Assembly (NCBI GenBank): GCA_037783415.1
Contig: JAZGTN010000024.1
Span: 682,001 to 746,000 of the forward strand
DNA: 64,000 nucleotides
Source of the DNA: Leptasterias polaris
Lineage: Eukaryota; Echinodermata; Asteroidea; Forcipulatida; Asteriidae
Direction: 5' to 3'
The stretch's first letter is position 1. Each line of letters opens with the position of its first letter. Below are positions 58,483 to 64,000 of the stretch, piece by piece. Both the position numbers and the translations under genes were made by a program. Below the pieces are notes generated by a model. That model saw only the letters and a program-made list of their open reading frames with translations. It ran no database searches and was not told the DNA's origin.

Positions 58483-58709
58483 TGACGGTCATCGTTGACA
58501 CTGGCCTGAGTTTAGCTGCAATCACCGGTATCATAGCTGGTTCCCTGTGCCTCCTGCTGCTGGTCTTTGGCGTAATCAAGGCCATCATCCACAAGTACCA
58601 GTCAAAGCAGCTACTGAATCAACTCATGGAGGAGATGAAGAAACAGCCTACGACCAACGAGTACTCGGAGAAAGACTTCTGGGGAGAGAATAAGCCTGTC
58701 GAGGAATAG
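58483..58709 (+). CDS. Terminal exon of an unidentified single-pass membrane protein
   Basis: The acceptor AATCCCTTTCAG ends at 58482. The exon opens in frame (first codon completed by one base from the preceding exon), runs 75 codons and stops with TAG at 58707-58709. It encodes LSLAAITGIIAGSLCLLLLV as a transmembrane helix, a basic stop-transfer KAIIHKYQSKQ, then an acidic cytoplasmic tail rich in Glu/Lys ending ENKPVEE. Tail motifs include YSEKDFW. I do not recognise the protein. The upstream exon is not visible, so the gene may be long, with repeats filling its introns. Confidence 0.65.
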
Positions 58710-59087
58710 AGTAGGGTAGGGTAGGCTTAATTTTTGTTTAAAAATGTGACACTTCTTTAATTTATGACATCAGGCGCATGTATTGGCTTGCTGTCTAATT
58801 GAGCTTCCATGAACTTTAGCTGTTAGTGACACAACCTGTCTCGCATACAAAGCAAGAAATGGCAACACTCCTATATACCTCTATTGACCCCTCACAGACG
58901 CAATGGAACGAACCTCCGCAAAATGCGCATCTACCGTTTCCATCACTTGGGGGATCAATTTCTTCTGTGACAATTTTGACACCTAAAATGGAGGACAGGA
59001 TAAGCACAAGTAAGTGCGCTGCGCTTCGGCAACAGGTCAATAGGGTCATCTCACAAAAGTTGCTGACCTCTTCCATGGGCCTTCGGT
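58710..59087. other. Probable 3-prime UTR and repeat-derived sequence
   Basis: A short GTAGGGTAGGGTAGGC repeat follows the stop codon. The region 58880-59000 resembles a dispersed repeat (ATGGAACGAACCTCCGCAAA, ATGCGCATCTACCGTTTCCA). No polyadenylation signal is clear. Confidence 0.4.
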
Positions 59088-59249
59088 CAGCATCCAATAC
59101 CCCCCTTCAACTTTCCCTCAGCCCACTTACAAACACCCGCTATGATCAATGAGAATTCTCAGTAGCTACACTAGCACTCTGGAACAAACTCCCTCTGCAC
59201 ATCGAGACTCTCACCTTTTTTTGGTGGGGGGGGGGGGGGGGGGGGGGGG
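59088..59249 (+). pseudogene. 3-prime end of a LINE ORF2 followed by a G24 tract
   Basis: RSASNTPLQLSLSPLTNTRY, a stop, then EFSVATLALWNKLPLHIETL is the C-terminal tail typical of CR1/Jockey-like ORF2 (ALWNKLP motif). It runs into 24 guanines (59226-59249), as at 23541. Confidence 0.7.
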
Positions 59250-59463
59250 TGGGGATACTGAACCAAATTTTATTTTACATAACCATAATCAAAATGAGTT
59301 GAACATGTACTAAGGCTTAAAGGGAAGATTTATCAAGTCAAGTGTACTCCGACACCCAAGAGTACTGAAAGACGTTTATTAGATTCGTAGTCAACATATT
59401 TCACAAAGGTATTGAAACACAGTCACGTACTATTATGCAAATTTGAAAAACACAAGACCCTTT

Positions 59464-59780
59464 CACAGGCTGGTGAGTGTGCTTTATTGTGACCGAAAAC
59501 ATGCTTAATAAATAGGGTTTTCCATTCAGACTTTTTGTAGATTACCCTACTGCTTGAACTTGCTGAAAAAAAGTCACAAATTCATTACGAAAAATTAATA
59601 TGCTTTTTGCAGGCCTGTGAGATCTCTTCACTGGTTGGTGATGAGTGTGTTTTATTCGGACCAAGAAACATGCTTAGTAATAGAGTTTTCTATGCAAACT
59701 TTTTGTAGATTAACCTACTGCTTGAACTTGCAGGAAAAAAAGGCACAAATTCATTACAAAAATTCAATATGCTTTTTGAG
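59464..59780. repeat. Two direct copies of an approximately 145-bp segment
   Basis: ACTTTTTGTAGATTA-CCTACTGCTTGAACTTGC blocks followed by CACAAATTCATTAC and ATATGCTTTTTG occur in both copies, about 170 bp apart, with moderate divergence. Confidence 0.85.
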
Positions 59781-60779
59781 CGTACACATTTAGCAAGTTT
59801 TCACTTTTCTTCTTCCAATAAAATGAAAACACAATTGTCATGATTGCCGTCTCCTGTGGAGGGCACAAGCCCCCAGAGAGACGCCTCTTGGTTGCGTTTC
59901 TGGTACTAAAAAGTAGTGAACGGTCGTTACTTTTTGTTTTGGATTAAATGTAGGAATAAATGATTTTTGTTTTGCCCCAAAAGGCTTTACAGAGAAACTT
60001 TGGTGGGCAGAAAAGCGATACATTTTCGCATCTTATTCTTCAAAAGATAAAAATCTTATTTTCTTGGTTTGTTTTTTCTCCTCTTTTTTGGACCCCCCTG
60101 AAACCATGAACAAATTTGAATAGATATCAACAGACCACTTCTCTACCTGAAAGGCATACGATTGTAGGCCCAACGTGTAACTGTTTGGCTATTTCTTTTA
60201 ACAGTGTCAACAAATTTTGAAAAGCATGAATGTCTCTCCCTTCCCTGCAGTATGAAGCATACAACCACACATATACATGTACGTAAACAAGGAACAGCAA
60301 GTCACAGCTACAGCCTAAAGTAGCTCAGGTGAGTCCCCCAACATATTTTCTACAGAAACTTAAATGTCAGTTGATGCTTAGAAAGGACAATGGCAGAAAG
60401 TTTTGACCTTGTGGTCACTCAGTGCAAATGAAGTTCAGTTTTTTATTCAGGTAATTATCAAACATGCAAACTTTTTCATGTTACCGTGGAATTAATCATG
60501 CTGTGTGTTGCACTGGCACAGACATAGCAGAGCCTAATGTGTGGCAGCAGTTCATCAAAGTGCAGATGATTCGCTTTTTTGGACACATGGCTCTGTGAAT
60601 ATTTTGACCACTCACTATGATTCAGTATAAGCACGGTGACCATACATGTACTTTATACCCAACCACAACATGTTTGCTATGCTACCTCGGTGGCAAAAGT
60701 CATGCTTATTGGTCAGAAGAAGATGGCATGTGAGGTAACAAACAAAACATACTCAACTTGTGTTCTATATTCCTGACAA
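59781..60779. other. Nothing recognised
   Basis: Contains at most decayed gypsy flanking sequence; no supported exon. Confidence 0.4.
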
Positions 60780-62675
60780 ATGTCCGCCAGGCCTACAGGC
60801 AAAGTAACCTGTGAAACCCTTGGTTTACTACAGAGAGTTTATACCATGATGAAGCCAGACTGTGTTTTTGACGGTACTGGTTGTCTCCAGGGCTCACCTG
60901 TTCATATTAAGCTGACAGACACTGCCACTCCCTACTGTGTGGCAGCCCCTCGTTGTATTCCCTTGACACTTCTCCCACAGTCATATGAAGCAGAGAAAAT
61001 GGAAACTCAAGGCATTGTCAAATGAATCACAGAACCAACAGGTTGGTGTGCTCCGATAGTGATTGTACCAATGAAGAGCACTAAGATCAGAGTATGCGTT
61101 AATCTCTGGCAGTTGCCATAGAGAGAGAGAGCAATTCACAATCCTTACTAGAGGAAGTTTTAGAGGAGCGCAAGGGTTCTCGATTCTTGATGCCAAGCAT
61201 GGATTTTTGGAAGTTCCTTTTGGACAGTGGTCAGGTTGTTGTCTGCACTTAGCGATATTCCTCACTCCATCTGAACGCTTCTGTTTTACACGCCTACCTT
61301 CATTGCATCACACCTGCACCAGCGCATAATGAGTGACCTACTTGTTGACCCTGAGGGAGTGGTTGTCCATATGGATGACATTCTCATCACCTGCCTTACA
61401 CAGACAGAGCATGATGACAGACTGAATTCAGTACTCAGGAGCGCTGGATTGTGGCTTAATAAAAACCATTTGAAAACTGCACAGGATCACATAACGTTTA
61501 TCTCGGTCTCCAGTTTAGACGAAGATGGCATGCATACTAATTCAACCAGGATAGCAATGAAAGTTCAGATGGGAACAACAACTTTGAAGGAGGAAGTGCA
61601 GAGACTTATGGGAATGACCAACTCGTTGTCACGGTTCGTCCCGCATTCATCATCGGTTGCTGCTCCAACTACAGACCTTTAAAGGACAATACTGGTTGGA
61701 TGTGGAGAGCACTACAGAAAAGAGGTTTCAAAAACCTCAAGACACTCCTGTCAAAATCACCAACACTTGCATTCTATGACGCAAAGATGTACCATGGTCA
61801 GTGCTGATGCCAGTAGCTGTTATGGTATTACATGTTGCATCATCTTGAAACAACAGAATGGAAACAGTTGGAAAACAGCGGCCTACTGTTCTACAACTTT
61901 GAGTCCTGCTGAAAGGAAACATGCACAGATGAAGAAAGAACTTTTGGCTAGTGTCTGGTCATGTCAGAGGACTAAGTGACACTACAAGACTGATCACAAA
62001 CCACTGGTGTCTTTGATTAATTCAACGGGATCTGTGTGATTCGCCACTACATTGCCAACACCTTCTGATGTGCCTGATGAAGTATCACTGTACTGCTGTC
62101 TATTCACTGGGTAAGACACAAGTTATAGCTGATATTATGTAACGCCGAAGTTACGCCCAAGTAGATCCTTGTCATTTGATTGGAGGACTGGAGGTCACAT
62201 GGCATTGGTTATTATTCACACCATTTCATGGCTAACATGATTAAGAGTGCATTTTTGTTATATTCAGCTTTGTCTTGTTGAATGGAGCATTCCATCTTTC
62301 AAATCAAGAAATTTTTCTCACCGTTGCACTCACAAATGTTCATTATTCCGTTACTGAGTCATGAGCGCCAATTTCTACCAATCAGACAGCAGAAGCCAGT
62401 GAATATCTTGAAGCTGGAATCACATCTCATGTCAACATGGTATTGAGCCAGTGGCCAGCAATGGATGATAAACTCATGGAGACTGCACATGAGACTGAAC
62501 AAGATGACAATTTGTCACTCGTTGCATCCCATGTGAAAGGTAGATGGCCCTAAGATGTCAAAGACGATTGACCTGATGTCAGTGACGTTTGGAGGAACAA
62601 GAGATAATAAGCTAAATCGATGACATCGTTAACACCTGTGGTGACCGCATCGTCGAACCATTAAAGCTGCAACAA

Positions 62676-62956
62676 GAGATGCTAGAAAAACTCCAAGGAC
62701 CATAGTGTGTTCAAGACCAGCCATATGGTGGCCTGGAATTGGTACAGACATTGCATCCAGCTATGCGGTTCTGCAGAGATAAGCAGCCAGCGCAGAGAGC
62801 AGAACCTCTATTTAAAGAGATGCTAGAAAAACTCCAAGGTCATCATGGTGTATCTAAAACAAGCAATGGTCGCCTGGAATAGGTACAGACATTGCATCCA
62901 GCTACATGTATGCGGTTCTGCAGAGATAAGCAGCCAGTGCAGAGAGCAGAACCTCT
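62676..62956. repeat. 141-bp tandem duplication in gypsy remnant
   Basis: GAGATGCTAGAAAAACTCCA begins at 62676 and 62817. Both copies contain GGTACAGACATTGCATCCAG and TGCAGAGATAAGCAGCCAG. Confidence 0.9.
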
Positions 62957-63052
62957 GGTGATAGCTGATAATTTTTCAAAGTATATTGAGATTCAGCGCA
63001 TACGACAACTACCTACACTTGTCATAAATTTCATGAAGACTACCTTTGTGGG

Positions 63053-63419
63053 GTGTCTTGGCCGAGTGGATAAGAACACCGAACTCAAGCTCTGGTGTTT
63101 CTGTTCAGCAGAGTGTGGGTTCGAGTCCCGGTCGTGACACTTGTGTCCCTGAGCAAGACACTTAACTATAATTGCTTCTCTCCACCCAGGGGTAATATGG
63201 GTACCTGTTAGGGCAGAGATGGTTCTTGTGATTGATTTAGCCTAGTAGCGCATATATTGCAGCACAGGCTGTATACTCCCCAGGGAGCTGAGATGGTTTA
63301 AGGAATAAAATAATGGCCCAGGGACCAGGGGTAATAATGTTGGAAGCGCTTTGGGACGCCCTTCGGGTGTGAAAAGCGCTATATAAAAATTGGTTATTAT
63401 TATTATTATTATTATTATT
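63053..63419 (+). mobile_element. Full-length tRNA-derived SINE inserted in gypsy integrase
   Basis: Pol III A box TGGCCGAGTGGATAAGA and B box GGGTTCGAGTCCCGG (Leu/Ser-tRNA-like head), a SINE body including CACTTAACTATAATTGC, then AAAGCGCTATATAAAAATTG and a (TTA)n tail. Target-duplication-like TTTGTGG/TTTGTAGG lies at the two edges. It separates the integrase frame into two parts. Confidence 0.9.
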
Positions 63420-64000
63420 TGTAGGTTATGGCACCCTTAAAGTTGTTGTGACTGACAATGGCCCACGGTTCTTGGGAGAGTTTCGTCAATTTGCAAAACA
63501 CTACTACGTACATCACCACCTGTCCACACTATCCCCAAATGGACAGGCTGGGAAAATTGTTCATGTTGCAAAGTCTATCCTACGACTGACCGATCCAGTA
63601 CGAGCTCTGATGATGTATTGTGCCACACCCCTTCCAAGTTTGGGATTGAGTCCTGCACATATTTTGATGCTCAGTGATCTGCACTAATCTACCACCTGAT
63701 GCTACAAAATAATCTCTGTCCAAAACCTATTAACCAGAAGAAACTACTGAAAGCTGACACAAAACAGAAAGGAAAGGGAGCATCCCAGAGTACTTCAATC
63801 GCAAACATGGTGTCAGTACAGTGAACCAACTGATCATTGGAGCACCTGTGAAAATCTGTAAAAACAAAAAGCTCCAATGGCACACATCGTCCGTACTGCT
63901 GGATCAACTCAATTCAATATGGTGAAGGAGAATGGAACAGAGTACAGATGCAACTGCCATCACATTCTGTCAATGCTAGAACCATCACAAGAACCCATCC

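Larger units (their letters stand above)
60780..64000 (+). pseudogene. Decayed Ty3/gypsy pol, runs off the right edge
   Basis: RT N-terminal part: LTDTATPYCVAAPRCIPL and ITEPTGWCAPIVIVPMKS. Polymerase box: VVVHMDDILITC. RNase H: TMVSADASSCYGITCCI and STTLSPAERKHAQMKKELL. Integrase core: VVVTDNGPRFLGEFRQFAKH and LSPNGQAGK. Many stops and frameshifts are present, along with an insertion of about 250 bp near 62134-62385, a 141-bp tandem duplication and a SINE in the integrase. Inactive. Confidence 0.87.

Overview
This is eukaryotic genomic DNA from a marine deuterostome, most likely an echinoderm and perhaps a sea star. The evidence is small exons with canonical GT/AG borders, tRNA-derived SINEs, non-LTR (LINE), Ty3/gypsy and Ngaro-type retrotransposons, many terminal-inverted-repeat DNA elements, and a NACHT-LRR innate-immunity gene with death domains. 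The species assignment is inference from repeat style and gene content. There are no prokaryotic operons, CRISPR arrays or rRNA genes.

Left part (about 2-16 kb, minus strand): ten exons join in one continuous reading frame. Exons 1-3 encode two CAP-Gly domains resembling the N-terminus of the deubiquitinase CYLD. Exons 4-5 encode a Ser/Lys-rich linker with CYLD-like short motifs. The last five exons (10809 down to 1978) each encode one death domain and all have phase-1 borders. The gene runs off the left edge, so whether a catalytic USP domain follows cannot be seen. A CYLD-like protein with at least five tandem death domains is the first of the two most interesting observations.

Middle part (16-35 kb): mostly repeats. 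It holds two LINE reverse-transcriptase remnants, a 1.49 kb element bounded by TTAA, a 476 bp TIR element, a GC-rich 196 bp tandem/inverted repeat block, and a scrambled segmental duplication (18.5-19.7 and 26.8-28.05 kb resemble 32.8-33.5 and 33.6-34.8 kb). A kappaB-like site next to a possible minus-strand first exon lies at 18.67-18.71 kb.

Right-centre (36.2-46.65 kb, plus strand): eight exons join in frame to encode about 2034 residues: an N-terminal segment, a ubiquitin-like domain ending in Gly-Gly, three death domains, a NACHT ATPase, and an LRR region containing 16 near-identical 52-residue (156 bp) units. This Ubl-DD-DD-DD-NACHT-LRR order is the second main observation. The two genes point away from each other and both use phase-1 death-domain exon cassettes, which suggests a death-domain/ubiquitin/NF-kappaB signalling neighbourhood (inference).

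Right part (46.7-64 kb): a decayed Ngaro-type tyrosine-recombinase retrotransposon with an intact SGNH-hydrolase frame, interrupted by a 1790 bp TIR element. A second, near-identical copy of that element lies inverted 3.6 kb away. There is also one probable terminal exon of a single-pass membrane protein (58.48 kb), SINEs, a LINE 3-prime tail, and a decayed gypsy pol region interrupted by a full-length tRNA-derived SINE.
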